Shown here piece by piece: positions 22,414-33,583 of a stretch of DNA of 52,750 bases; position 1 is the stretch's first letter, and each line of letters opens with the position of its first letter. The notes under the pieces were generated by a model, which was given only the letters and a program-made list of their open reading frames with translations, had not been told where the DNA came from and searched no databases. The stretch spans positions 158,265 to 211,014 of the forward strand of contig MNCI01022748.1 of assembly GCA_015680685.1 (NCBI GenBank), written 5' to 3'. The position numbers were made by a program, and so were the translations under genes. The stretch comes from Gnetum montanum. Lineage: Eukaryota > Streptophyta > Gnetopsida > Gnetales > Gnetaceae.

Positions 22414-22738
22414 TATTAACTTTAAAAAGAAAAAGATTTTCTTGAACAAATTATATATATATATATAACTAAACTAGAGAAGTGGCACCATAAATATTTT
22501 ATTAAAACATTAATGTTATTTTTTAAAGCTTTAAAGGTTAAAATAAGAAATAGAATGAAAATCAATAAACTCCTTGATTTTCATCTCTTTATGGAAATTA
22601 AGGATGTAGTTTTAGTTTAACCATAATGGAAATATGGTAGAATGGCCATAATTTGGATGATNTATTAACTTTAAAAAGAAAAAGATTTTCTTGAACAAAT
22701 TATATATATATATATAACTAAACTAGAGAAGTGGCACC
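22414..22738. repeat. Exact 76-bp duplication bracketed by Ns (probable assembly artefact)
   Basis: 22414-22489 and 22663-22738 are identical over all 76 bases, including the (TA)n run. The second copy is flanked by single undetermined bases at 22662 and 22739, the only Ns in the window. This pattern is expected when a gap is filled with a locally misplaced contig end. Confidence 0.85.
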
Positions 22739-22929
22739 NACAACATGGTGATTTAGAAGAATTAGTATTCATGCTAGTCTAAGGTTTACAATGGGCACAC
22801 CAAATGTTGCTTTTTCTATTGGAGTTTTTAATAGTACATTATATACTGTGACCTTGATACATATTAATATATTTGATCTCAAATCATTCCTACTTATAGA
22901 TATCATACACCTTGTCCAAACAAGGCTAT

Positions 22930-23040
22930 GATAATAATGAGGCATTAACCTAGTGGTAAAACTCTTGATTTGGAAGCTCCAAGTCATGGATTCAATTCTA
23001 GTGGGCAATACTAAATTATAAAGTTTTAATTGGACTATTT
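22930..23040 (+). repeat. tRNA-derived SINE-like remnant
   Basis: It has an A-box-like segment (TTAACCTAGTGG near 22945-22956) and a B-box-like segment (GGATTCAATTC, 22988-22998) at roughly tRNA spacing, but no acceptor stem pairing. This fits the 5' head of a tRNA-derived SINE better than a tRNA gene. No tail or target duplication was identified. Confidence 0.4.
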
Positions 23041-23499
23041 ATCCTAGGGTGTATCTATATTTAAGTCCTCATTCCACTATCTATTTACCAACTAATCCTT
23101 CAACTTCTTGATTTTTAAATAATGCTTTTGACTTTATTCCCTAACTCTCAATGACCTTTCTAACCCACTTAGGATAGTGACTAATTACAAACAAGGGATC
23201 ACAAAAGTCTAAAAGTTTTACAATGTAAGAATACATGTTTAATTTCCTAGTTCTCAAATACTAATATTTAGTAAACCCTCACTTATACATGAATTTTATC
23301 CTTAACAAGGTTAATCAAGTTATCTAATTTTTGAACACTTTTATAGTTATTTGTGAATTAGGGCTACAATTTATTACCTATTTATGAAGTTTCTTTATAG
23401 CTAATCTAACATTACCATGGAATCCAAAAGACAAAAAAATGTTAGAAATGACTATTTATTTGTCTAAAACAGGAATCAAATATGCAAGTTATAACATTT

Positions 23500-24650
23500 T
23501 TAACTTATTTGCATTGAAAATAATTAAATAGATTATTATTACACAAAATTATTAGGCAATATCCTTAAGAGAAGGCTTAATAGTTGGGCAAAATTAACAA
23601 TGTTTGAGCAAGTTTGCAAATAGGTTTCAAGCAACATCACTCCATAGTTGTTCACTTGATTACATTAAGGTATTGTGTGAACCAGGCTAAAGGACTATCT
23701 AATAAGGTTTATGTTTGCATTGTGGATTTTTCCAAAGCTTATGACTTTGTTATTTGGTATAAATTGTGGAGGTCATTGCAGGATATTAATATTCTAAGAG
23801 AACTTGTATATGCTATTCTAAAGTTGTATAGTTTAGTACAAATTATGTTCTTTAATAATAACATACAAGAAAAATTTATTCTAAATAGTAATATTGGGTT
23901 AAAGGATGTTCACTTTCACCCACTCTATTTGGCATCTTCATTGAAAAATTAGAATAATGAATGTCCTCTATTGCATTGAATTCTATTAAAATTTAAAATT
24001 TTTACATGAATATTTTAATTTTTACTAATGATGTAGTTCTTATAGCAAAAACTAAAGTTCAAATGAAGCATTTATGCTTCAAATTTAAGATGAATTTTGT
24101 ACTATCTTAGGGATGGAAGTCAATATTAATAAAACTGAAATGATGATGTGTGGTACAAGATCATTTGTAGATGATTTTTATATTGTGTCAAAGAAAATTG
24201 AAATTGTCTTCTCATATAAGTATTTAGGCATCTTAGTTTCAAATAGATTTTCTTAACAAGAATATATTGCTTAAAGGGATTCAAACAATATGCATACTTT
24301 ATATTTAGTTTGTAGTAAATGTGTACAAGAATAGATTTGAATATTGGATGTTTGCAAGCAAATGTACAATCAACTTGTTTAGCCAATTCTATTATATGTC
24401 TGTGAAACTTGGGGATTCAATTTACTTGCAGCATAATGGAAATGTTTAGAATATGTCCAAAAATAATTATCATTTCAGGCACTTTAGGTAAAGGCTCAAA
24501 CTCCATATGATATTTTATTAGCAAAAGTAAATATGCTACCTATAGAAATTGCAACTCTTCAATAATTTCTACAAATTTAGTAAAAGATGCTTGCTAGGTT
24601 TGGCATCCACCTATCTATAGAAGTTTATAAGTGAAACACCACCGAATTTG
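23500..24650 (+). pseudogene. LINE remnant 2: reverse transcriptase, 5'-truncated and decayed
   Basis: Plus strand. KLLGNILKRRLNSW precedes an open piece at 23614-23952 with FKQHHSIVVHLITLRY, VYVCIVDFSKAYDFV and LWRSLQDINIL, the standard finger/palm blocks of non-LTR RTs. The catalytic box then appears as FTNDVVLIA near 24020-24050 (Y/F-A-D-D with A replaced by T and the first D by N). Later frames are broken. No endonuclease is seen upstream, as expected for a 5'-truncated LINE. It is inactive, and close to LINE remnant 1 in sequence. Confidence 0.78.
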
Positions 24651-24711
24651 GACTATAGCATCTCAATGGAAAATTTGTCTAAGTGTTGGCACAAGGAAAT
24701 TTTTTTTTAAG

Positions 24712-25230
24712 TGTTGAGACTATGCTTTCCACTACCTCAAAACATAGTCAAGCATAGTTAGTGCGAAGATACATTTTTTGCAAATTTTTCTAAATGTTGG
24801 AACTATGCTCTCCATTGTCCCAAAGGGTAGTTAGCTTAGTAGAGAGCTAGTCAACACAAATAGCCAATTTCGCAAATTGTTTTACGTGTCAAGCCAACAA
24901 CTATAGATTTTTATAAGTGCTTGGACTACGCTTTCCATTATCATGAAGTGTAGTCGAGCATACCTAGCATGGAGGCTCATTTTTTTGTAGAATTTTTTCA
25001 AAGTATCGAGACTATGCTCTCCACCACCCTGGAGTGTAGTTAAGTGTAGACAACATAGAGTCCTAGTCTTTTTTTTTTCTTTTTTTTCTTTTTTTTGCAA
25101 ATTTTTTCTATCTATTGAGACTATGCTCTCCACTGCCCTAGAGTGTAGTCAAGTGTAGTCAACTAGAAGCTATATTTTGCAAAAAATTATCTAAGTGTGT
25201 GACTATGCTCTCCCCTAGTTAAGAGCGTAG
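24712..25230. repeat. Degenerate minisatellite with ACTATGCTCTCCA core
   Basis: Six tandem units begin near 24718, 24801, 24924, 25010, 25119 and 25201. Each has GACTATGCTCTCCA, then a GTGTAGTCAAG-like word, then a T-rich run (AATTTTTTC). Spacing alternates between about 82-86 and 109-123 bp. Isolated ACTATGCT/ACTACGCT words continue to about 26150. Confidence 0.7.
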
Positions 25231-27473
25231 TTATGTAGAACAACCTCCAAAGGCCTCTAAAACATAGCACCGACATTCACCTTGGCCTTAACACACCTCC
25301 GACAAGCATGATCAGCAAGTTGCATCTTTTTTGTACCTCCTTTTTTTGTCCCCAAATTGTAACTACGCTTAACACCACTCAAGACAGTGGACAACATAGT
25401 CCTAGAGCGTAGTCTTCAAAGTTGCGTTTTTTTGCATTTTTTAGGTACATTGCAGTCATTTTAGCACATGAACATGTAGTTGGTAGCATAGTCACAGTCT
25501 AGCAATCTTGCAGAGTCCATTGGAGCACACTAGAGCAGAACACCATTTGCCTCAATGGAGAGCATAGTTGGGTGTAGCATAGTCCCAATTGTCCCACTGC
25601 CATGCGGTAGTTGATCTGCATTTCACGACAATCCTAACCCTATAAATACCTCCATTATCTATGTTTTAGGGGTTGGCAAATTTGAAAGTTGGAATTTTTG
25701 GTAGCTAGTAAACTTGAAGCACACTTGGCATTTTGGCAAATTGTAGGTTAGCATTTGGCAAGGTTATACACCATCGTAGCTCACTGCAGGACATTGTAGA
25801 CCACTTCAGCCCATGGGACACCATAGCGACCAACCTGGCAGGCATAGACATCACGGTAGACATCAATTTTCACAACCCAGACACCTCAAGATTGTGACTA
25901 CGCTGTCCACTATGCCTATTATACACCACGTACTTTCTCATCCCTTTTGGAGTTAACTATGCTCAACCCCATTTGGGGTGGTGTTCCATTCTCTTTTGCC
26001 CTCTTTGTATGCATTTTTGGCATTTTTATTGCATTTTTTTGCATTTTACTTGCATTTATTATTACTTCCATGTGTAGTTGTGCTTAGGTGGCTGACTTTG
26101 CACGTTTGCACCGTCGCATTGTGCTGAAACCCTTGACTATGCTCACTTCCATTGACACTATTGACACCATGAAACACCCTACAGACACATAGCATTATTT
26201 TGGCATCACATTAGTAAGTCCCTGTTCAATCGAAAAGACTATTTTGGGCACCCTGTTTTTGCCTCTAGCAGGCCCTCATGCGAACTCTAGGTTAAACTAT
26301 GCACTTGCAAACCTCTTGGTGTTCCGTTCTAGCCGTATACATTTTTGGTCACTACAATAAGATTCCTCAGAAAAAGGATGATTCAATGACATTAAAAATG
26401 ACTTTAAAAATGGAGGCATTAGTGTCAGCATTAGCTAAGTGTTGGAATTTTTTCAAACATTTTTTCAAGTTGGACTCCCAAGCATTCAAGGTGTCCAAAC
26501 TAATGTCAAAGTGAGTTATAATGATGCTTGTTAAATGATGAGGAGTGTGTAGACATGGGAAATGCTGCTAAATATCAAACCTATCCACTTAGAGGAATAG
26601 TGATGCAAGAATGATTATTCTTTTTGTTATGAAAATCATCATGAATTGAATTTACAACAACCTTACACTAAATGAGTTAGACATCCTGTGGTCATCAAAT
26701 GGTTTAAAGGTAGACCTCAAATTGAAAGGGAGCTTTTAGATAGTTAGAAGACTAACAACCTAAGCTATGGTTTCATTAAACATAAGTTAAATTTAAGTAT
26801 TTAAGTTATGTGAGATAGTAGTTAAAGCAAATAGCATGATGTAAATAATAACATACATATTAGAAAGGTACCCTTACCTTAATGGGTAGGGTAAGCATTC
26901 AGAAAATAAATGTGAGTTGCAAAGAATATAAGGTGTTTTAAATATTAGCTCTAGAAAAGAAAATAGACTAATAGATCTAGCATAAAATGGGAAGAATCCT
27001 TACAAAGTGAGACCAAAAGTAAGAATTTGAAACAATTGAATAGAAAAATGACTAGGGAAGAAGCCTAGAAGAAAATAATAAAAATCTCAAAGATGAAATC
27101 AATGGATTAGAGGTAGCTAATGATGAGCTATGTTACCCTAGTTTCTCTCTAATAGATGTGCCTAAGGAAGATTTTAGCCAAAAACAAAAGTTGTTGTAGA
27201 TGAGAAACTAGTGAAAAATGGAAAGAGTTGAATCAAATCAATGTATGGATTCAAATTCAAATGAAACCACATGAGTGAAGAGGACAACATGATGGGGATT
27301 CAATATGCTAGAAAGGAGAAGAAAAAGGAAATCAAAAACTTTGAAATGGCTGAAAGCACTTAGAGATTCTAATGCTTGAAAAGTAATTTATAAGATTGAT
27401 CTTGTTCAAAGATTATTTCTTTCTCTAAGATGTCCAACCCCTTCTTAATTAGAGGTATGATCCTATTTATAGG
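25231..27473. other. Stretch with no supported gene
   Basis: It contains scattered minisatellite words to about 26150, a TATAAATA (25641-25648) in a context that could be a promoter of an unidentified repeat, and short frames (26299-26514 plus) that I cannot assign. 26880-27470 is purine-rich on the plus strand. Confidence 0.35.
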
Positions 27474-28508
27474 TGATGAGTGATGAGGTACCCCTACATC
27501 CAGCCATATGAATCACAAGTGTTCATGCATGATCTAGTCGAATTCCATGGATGGGACTAGTTGTGCATCTAAATCATTATGCCTTGATGATAGTTCATTG
27601 TCTTTCCACTTGGACTAGTGGTAGCTTTGTCACATATGGTTTAGTCCAAAGTGAGGCATATGATGATTGATGTTGTTGTGGCCTTATGCAATTCCTAAAG
27701 ATAATAGAGAAATTAATTATTTAATCTAATTAAGAATGGAAAGTAAAGTCTAAACCAGCCTATGGGTGTTGAGTGTTTATTCCTAGCTTGTTGTACAAGT
27801 CCTAAACCCATGTATCCACTACTGGGATTACCAATTGCTATGCTATTGGGCAAACCAAACAATAATGCTGCTGGGGTTACTAAGCAAATACGTGTTTACA
27901 CTAGAAACTGGTCACTCTCATTTCACCAATTCATTAATATGTATGAAAATGTAAATATTAACTAAGTACATGAAAAGTAAATTACATGGAAAGTGAATCT
28001 AATCTAAGTTAAAGTGCTACAATGAATAAGAATCAATCTCAATCTTATTATTGTTCATGGAATATGTCTAGGTACATTGCCACTCAAATAAGATAGCATA
28101 CAAATGACTCAGATCCATACTATGAGCACTCAGTGACTACTCTCTAAGACTACAAAATTAAACTGTAAGAGTCTGACTACTCTATTGGCAAAAGTATGCC
28201 CAAGTGCTATATTTATAGGCTAGCACACATCCCATGATATTAGATATCTGACATCACATCTTGGCCCCTGATATTGGATATATGATATTAGGGATTTAAT
28301 ACCAAATATTTGATATTATAGTTGATAAAAATTAACTTTTTATTCAAATAGATGCAATGACATGCATCGAGTTATCTATGTCAAGGCATCTACCTCAACA
28401 CAGATGCATCAACACAACTAACAAATGCAACAACATGCATTAAGGCATCTACATTGAGGCATTTGCCTCAACATGGCTACATCAATGCAGCCAACTAAAG
28501 CTTCGTCA
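27474..28508 (-). repeat. 3' LTR of element D
   Basis: It runs from TGATGAGTGATGAGG to GCTTCGTCA, 1,035 bp. It shares the CAACCATATGAATCAC-type start and CTACTGGGATTACCAA words with other copies. It is longer than the other short LTRs because its U3 carries both a GATATT array (28236-28317) and a 140-bp run of TGCATC/GATGCA words (about 28360-28500). Confidence 0.82.
28210..28317 (-). promoter_or_regulatory. U3 promoter module of the element D 3' LTR
   Basis: Minus strand: decayed GATATT words at 28317-28236, then 18 bp, then TATAAATA at 28217-28210. The GATATT copies have lost all CG dinucleotides present in element F. Confidence 0.6.
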
Positions 28509-29479
28509 TACCCCAACAACTAAGTAAAAACTTTTCCTCAAGTTAACAAGATAGGATCGAGCTTTCTTTACAAAAAATTGGGAATGATGGGACTATTGAC
28601 TGATGCTAACTACTGACTAACTCTGAGTGCCACATTATAAAATTTTATTCGACTATGTGCATACAAAATGAAAAAGTGATAAAAAGACTAGACAAACATT
28701 GAAGATTACAATATTTTTAAAGGTCTTCAAGAATTTTCTAAAGGTGATTCTTCTTGTTGCCACTAGTGGTGGAAGACTTCCAAAATTGATTGTTATGTCG
28801 ATGCTTCTTTGATTATGCAAAACATTCTTGAAGGATGAACTAAAATTTCTTCTCATCATCCCATGGATCTACCAAACATGTGAAGTTTGAGTTGGTATCT
28901 TATATGTGCTACGATTTGTCCATGGGCATATCCTCCATTGTCCCCCTCTTGGCTTTGTTTTCATGCTTGGCAAAAGACCTTCTTCCATAGGCATTTCTTT
29001 TAGCATCACTTGTAGTCACCAAAGGATCAACATTAGTTTTGGTAAATTTTTTCTTAATAATTAACCCTTTTTACATCCCTTAGTTTGTGTTTAAGCACAA
29101 GATGATTATAGCATACTATGCCCAAGGTTATGAGGTAACTAAACCCATCAAGCTATTTACATTATTTTGATCAATTACTATTAGTTACCATGATGTTTGA
29201 AAATAGGATGTTAGAAAAATTTCAAAGTAGACATTCCTAGCCCCCATGACTAATAAGCATAACTCTAGTAAGCACATAAGTTTTTGAACAATTGAAACCA
29301 AAGGTCAAAGTCAGAAGATGGCCAATAAATATTAATGGATATGGAAATAGAAAAGTAGGAAAAAATGATGAAATGGATGAGTAGTTCCAAAATTATGCAT
29401 AAATTCAGAGAAACTATCATTGATGTTCTAGAAGATGTGAAGGTTAGTTCAAAGCCATGATCAACAAAAGTTATGCAAC
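28509..29479 (-). other. 3' internal region of element D, no gene
   Basis: This is where ORF X would lie in elements A, C and F, but no matching motif is found. It begins with a weak polypurine tract (TACCCCAAC on the plus strand). Confidence 0.55.
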
Positions 29480-30625
29480 TGGGTCCTCTCCAAAGTAGGC
29501 TCTTGCCATAATGCCCTTGCATAACCACTTCTGTAGATGTCCATGGGCACCCTAGAAGTTAAATGTACATCATGCCATTATTTCAAACAACACACAACTG
29601 TCGTGACTGGGATGTTGCACTGTACTACACAAAACCAAAAGGCTTATAATCACATGAAGTAATGAGGTGAATAATGGGATGAGAAGGGATTGTAGAGATT
29701 GGGATGCAAGGTACTTGATCATGTCCAGAATAGGTTCTTGTGAAAAATTTGATTAAAATTATCAACATACCTATCCATCCATGTTTAGACCAAATCCATA
29801 CAATGAACAGTGACCTTGCATTGATGTGTTCCATCCCACCAACCACCATGAGTTGACAACCACCTCAAAGAACAATCATCACTCCAAAAAGAGAAGAAAA
29901 GAGAAGAATGAAGGAAGGGCCTTAGTTAGAGAGGTGCCTTCAGGCATGGGTAACATGTCTTTCCAACCCCATAACTAGTGCTTGTAGCCCATTATTGTGT
30001 CTAAGGTGTGTGCTTTGAATTTTCATTATTATTATTTTTTTATCTTTTTTTTTGTTTTTTTATTTTTAAAAAGGTTTTTGGATGGGAACCATACCATGTA
30101 AAGAAAAAGCTTTCTATTTTTTGGTCAAAGAAGGAGTGAGGATACATTCCTCAAGGAGTCATAAACCACATGAAGGAAGTCAAGAAGAGAACCCAACAAG
30201 TTCCCTTGATGTCACAACCTTTGCCATTCCCACTTGGTCATTGCCTCTTTTTTCAAGATATAATGATCATTGATTAATTTTAGTTTCATAAAAGAAGAAC
30301 CAAATTATTTCCATGAAAAAGACCTTTTATTTAGAGAACTGGAGGGATGGACGAGATGGTCTCATTGCTTTACACAATTACTTACTCAATCATCTTGATA
30401 GCATATCACTAAAACCCAATACATAACATTGAATTATGCATCATGACTTGGCAATATTATTAACAAAACATGAAATACATTCACAAAGAAAAAAGAGAAT
30501 GACTCAAAAAAAGATAAAAATATAAAGAAAAGAAAAATATTAAGAAATGGAAAACATATGAAGAATCAAAAAATTTTGGAAGAAATAGGAAAATGATAGA
30601 AATATGTAAAAAAGGTGAAAACTAC
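29480..30625 (-). other. Conserved non-coding blocks of element D
   Basis: The same five blocks as in elements A and C. They include GGGTCCTCTCCAAAGTAGG near 29483 followed by ATGCCCTTGCATAAC, TTCAGGCATGGGTAACATGTC near 29940, a CTTGATGTCACAACC word near 30205, GATGGTCTCATTG near 30355, and a purine-rich plus strand (pyrimidine-rich in the sense direction) from about 30470 to 30620. Confidence 0.65.
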
Positions 30626-30639
30626 TTATTAGTTCTTGA

Positions 30640-33372
30640 ACCAGGATGGAGCATGTCCCCAATGACTAATCTTATGGTTGCACATTTGGGAGATGGACCA
30701 CAAAACCCCCTTGTTATACACCACCAGTTTCTCATCTATCACCATTACTGATTTAATTAATCATGTGGTAGCATATCTAACATTGGTATAGTCTCTTTTG
30801 GATTATTTGGAGATGTATTTTCATCTAGACTTCAAGGTATTTCCATTTTTGGGGGTCCATATGTGTTTGCTTCTTCTTCTTGGTTTTCTATTTTAATTCC
30901 CAAGTCTTCATGTTTAATATCCTTTTCTAGTGTATAATCAAAATGTAAGATATTTGTGTCTAAGTCCTCTATTTGGTCCATTTTATTAAGTCTAGAACTA
31001 ATAAGCAAATCAATTGTGTCCATGCATCTTTGAAACAATTTTATATTCTCATTTTCAAGCCACTAGGTATCTTCTGGTTGAGTGGCTACTACGTAGATTG
31101 GTTTTTGCTCACATACTGATTCCTGAACTTTGTTGTGGGCTATGTTAATATTTTGAATTTCTAGCCCACAACTACACCCTTTACTATTAGTGATGCAAGG
31201 ATTTTTCTATCTCTCCACAATGATAAATTTCTTGTTTATGCCTTGTGTTGGAGTGGTGATGGCTATTGACTTTTACGTATGACTAGGAGACATTATTCTG
31301 ACAAGGAAGGATGTTGCACCAGATTGGCCTTGTGCTGGATTTGATATGCTAGTAGATCTACATGTTTTGTGCTTATGCATGGAAACTTTTCTAAAGAAAG
31401 GGCATTTTTGAAATTGTGGTGGAGATTTATTGGCATTATCATTTTTGTGTATGTTTGTAGCATAAGTTGTATTCTCTTGTTGATGTTGTGGCACCAAATC
31501 TTCCTATGTTGTTGGAGTGACATATGGTGGAGGTGGGTATGAAAATATTGAGGATATGATGGAGGGTGAGAGGTGTGAAGTGGTGATCTTATATAAGATG
31601 TTATGGGTTGATGATATTCAGGTGAGTAGTAGTAGTAGTTTGTGGTAGAGGAAGTGAAACTAGTTGGGGAAATAAGTTGTTGAATAAAATATCTGTATGG
31701 GTTTAGCTAGTAGTAACGGTAGTGTTGGTTTGATGATGGCCTCCCCCATAACTATGGGTTTTGCCACTATAGTTGATAGTAGTTTTGAGGCTGATAAGAA
31801 GTCCCACTAGGATAGAATGGTTGGTTGTAAGACTATCTATAATTACCTTGTGAGTAAGGTAATTTCTTAGGCATTTACTTTTGTATGAACTTTGGATTCA
31901 ATGTAAAAGCCCAATACTCATTTAGATGTAACATGACTGGGCAATAGCCCTTTGGATGATCATATAGGCAAATGTCACATCCATCATCCTCTTTAGTGGT
32001 TGAGTTTATAGCCTCTTCTTCTACAGTCATTTTGCCTTTTTGCTAATAAGTGTTCCTAGCTATTTCTTAGTTCCTTTTCCTCCTTTTTTTGTGATCACTT
32101 GATTTATGGTTTCTACATAAGTTATAACTTTCTCATTTTTCCATTTTAACATCTTATCCAGCTTTGCTTCAAGCTTATTGAGAGCTGCCTCTTTTTCCTC
32201 ATCATAGATATGGACCCTCTTCTTTTAAAGAGTTAGGTCCCAATTATTTTCCTCTACATTCTTTCATTTAGATAGCTCTCCTTTGTTTGCCACTTGCATG
32301 ATTAGCCTTTGTAACTGATAGGTTCCTAGTTCATATAATCGACCTTGAGCATACATCCCAAGGGTCTCTCTCATTTCATTATGAAGCCCATCTATGATGT
32401 GGAAAAGTTGCTCTTTTTGAGAGAAATCATGGCTAGGAAATCTATGTAGTAGCAAATAGTATCTATCCAAGGCTACATCCAAGGATTCATGATTTTCTTA
32501 CTTCCACTCTTGGATTTGTTTTCTTATGTTGGACACTCTCACATAGGTTTGGTATTTTTCATTGAAAAGTTCCAACATTGTGAACCATTAGTGGATGGAA
32601 CTTGGTTCGAATGATCTATACCAACTTTTAACTTAATCGATTAGTGTCTTAAAAAATAGCTTAAGCTTTTGCCACCCACTTTCAATGTTGTATAAGGCAC
32701 AAGCATCATGGAAGGCTTGTAGATGATGTTGTGGACCAGAATCATAGCCTTCCTTGAACTTAGGGATATTATTCATATCAAGCCTAGGTAGGTGACTTTC
32801 CTTGTAATTCTTGTGAGGTATCTTAACTACCTCCATGATCTGCATCAAGCTCTTAGTGGCCAACAAGGGTTTATCATCATCAGACATGTTTTGATAAAAA
32901 TTTCTATTTCTATTTGTTTGATTGTGACAATATTGTCTATGCTCATTTTGATGTCTTTGATTTTGCCCTTGGGTTCGATTTCTATCTTTATCTTGACCCC
33001 CTAGTGGAGCTCTATCTCTATACCTACATTCATCTTTGTTAGTACTAGACGTTGAAGAGGAAGAGGAAGATGAGGAGCTAGGAGAATTGCCATGGCTTCT
33101 ATAGTTCTCCCTTTGGTCCTTTGATTTATCTTGCCTAGGTTTAGAGGAGGTTCTAGGCCTTGAGGCCCTCCTTAATCTATGATTTACTTCATCTCCTCTA
33201 GGATTTTTTTCACCAGTTGAATGTAGCCTTTGAGTGTATTAAGGGTCTAAATAAGCATAGGAAACCCTTGCTTGGGTTGTTCACTCCAATTTTCTTTAGT
33301 ATAGATCCTATTATTTCTCCTATGAGAGCTTTCATCATGTGATGTAGTCTTGGTCCTATGTGAAGAAGACAT
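30640..33372 (-). pseudogene. Gag of element D, decayed
   Basis: A likely ATG lies at 33372 (MSSSHR). Open pieces at 32887-32633 (NNIPKFKEGYD, LQAFHDACALYNIE) and 32482-32264 (HIIDGLHNEMRETLGMYAQG) give the gag core. The zinc knuckle at 31979-31941 is complete: CDIC-LYDHPKGYC, spacing C-x2-C-x3-H-x4-C, one residue shorter between Cys2 and His than the usual C-x2-C-x4-H-x4-C. A Tyr/Pro/Gln-rich tail follows to about 30640. Stops and frameshifts are frequent, so it is not functional. Confidence 0.8.
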
Positions 33373-33484
33373 AATTTTACCTTATAACATGTGTGACTTA
33401 AAATATTAATATTTTCTAAAAGATAGAAGGTTAATATCTTTATAGTAATCATGTATAATATAACTAATCTAGATAACTAGTACC

Positions 33485-33504
33485 ATCCTCGGTAACGGCA
33501 CCAA
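33485..33504 (-). other. Primer-binding site of element D (tRNA-Asp type)
   Basis: Minus strand reads TTGGTGCCGTTACCGAGGAT next to the LTR end CTCATCA, one of the better preserved sites. Confidence 0.85.
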
Positions 33505-33583
33505 TGATGAGAAGCGAGGTACCTCTACGTCCAAACATACGAATCACAAGCATTCACGCATGATCTGATTGAATTTTGTAGAC
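33505..33583 (-). repeat. 5' LTR of element D, truncated
   Basis: TGATGAGAAGCGAGGTACC and the following 60 bp match the family LTR start. Similarity stops near 33583, where sequence belonging to element E or its flank begins. Confidence 0.75.

Larger units (their letters stand above)
27474..33583 (-). mobile_element. Element D: gag-only LTR retrotransposon, 5' LTR truncated
   Basis: Minus strand. It has a 3' LTR (27474-28508), an internal region with the conserved non-coding blocks (about 29480-30625) and a decayed gag (about 30640-33372), a primer-binding site, and only about 79 bp of 5' LTR before unrelated sequence begins near 33584. There is no protease, RT, integrase or ORF X. The space between the last conserved block and the LTR is under 1 kb, so ORF X is absent rather than just decayed. 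Because the 5' LTR is cut, a target duplication cannot be tested. Confidence 0.82.

Noticed and set aside
22940-23010. tRNA gene
   Set aside because: A-box and B-box words are present, but no acceptor or anticodon stems can be paired; kept only as a SINE-like remnant.
29990-30065. Poly-T run as a poly(A) tail of a processed gene or SINE
   Set aside because: No coding sequence or target duplication adjoins it, and it lies within the non-coding region of element D.
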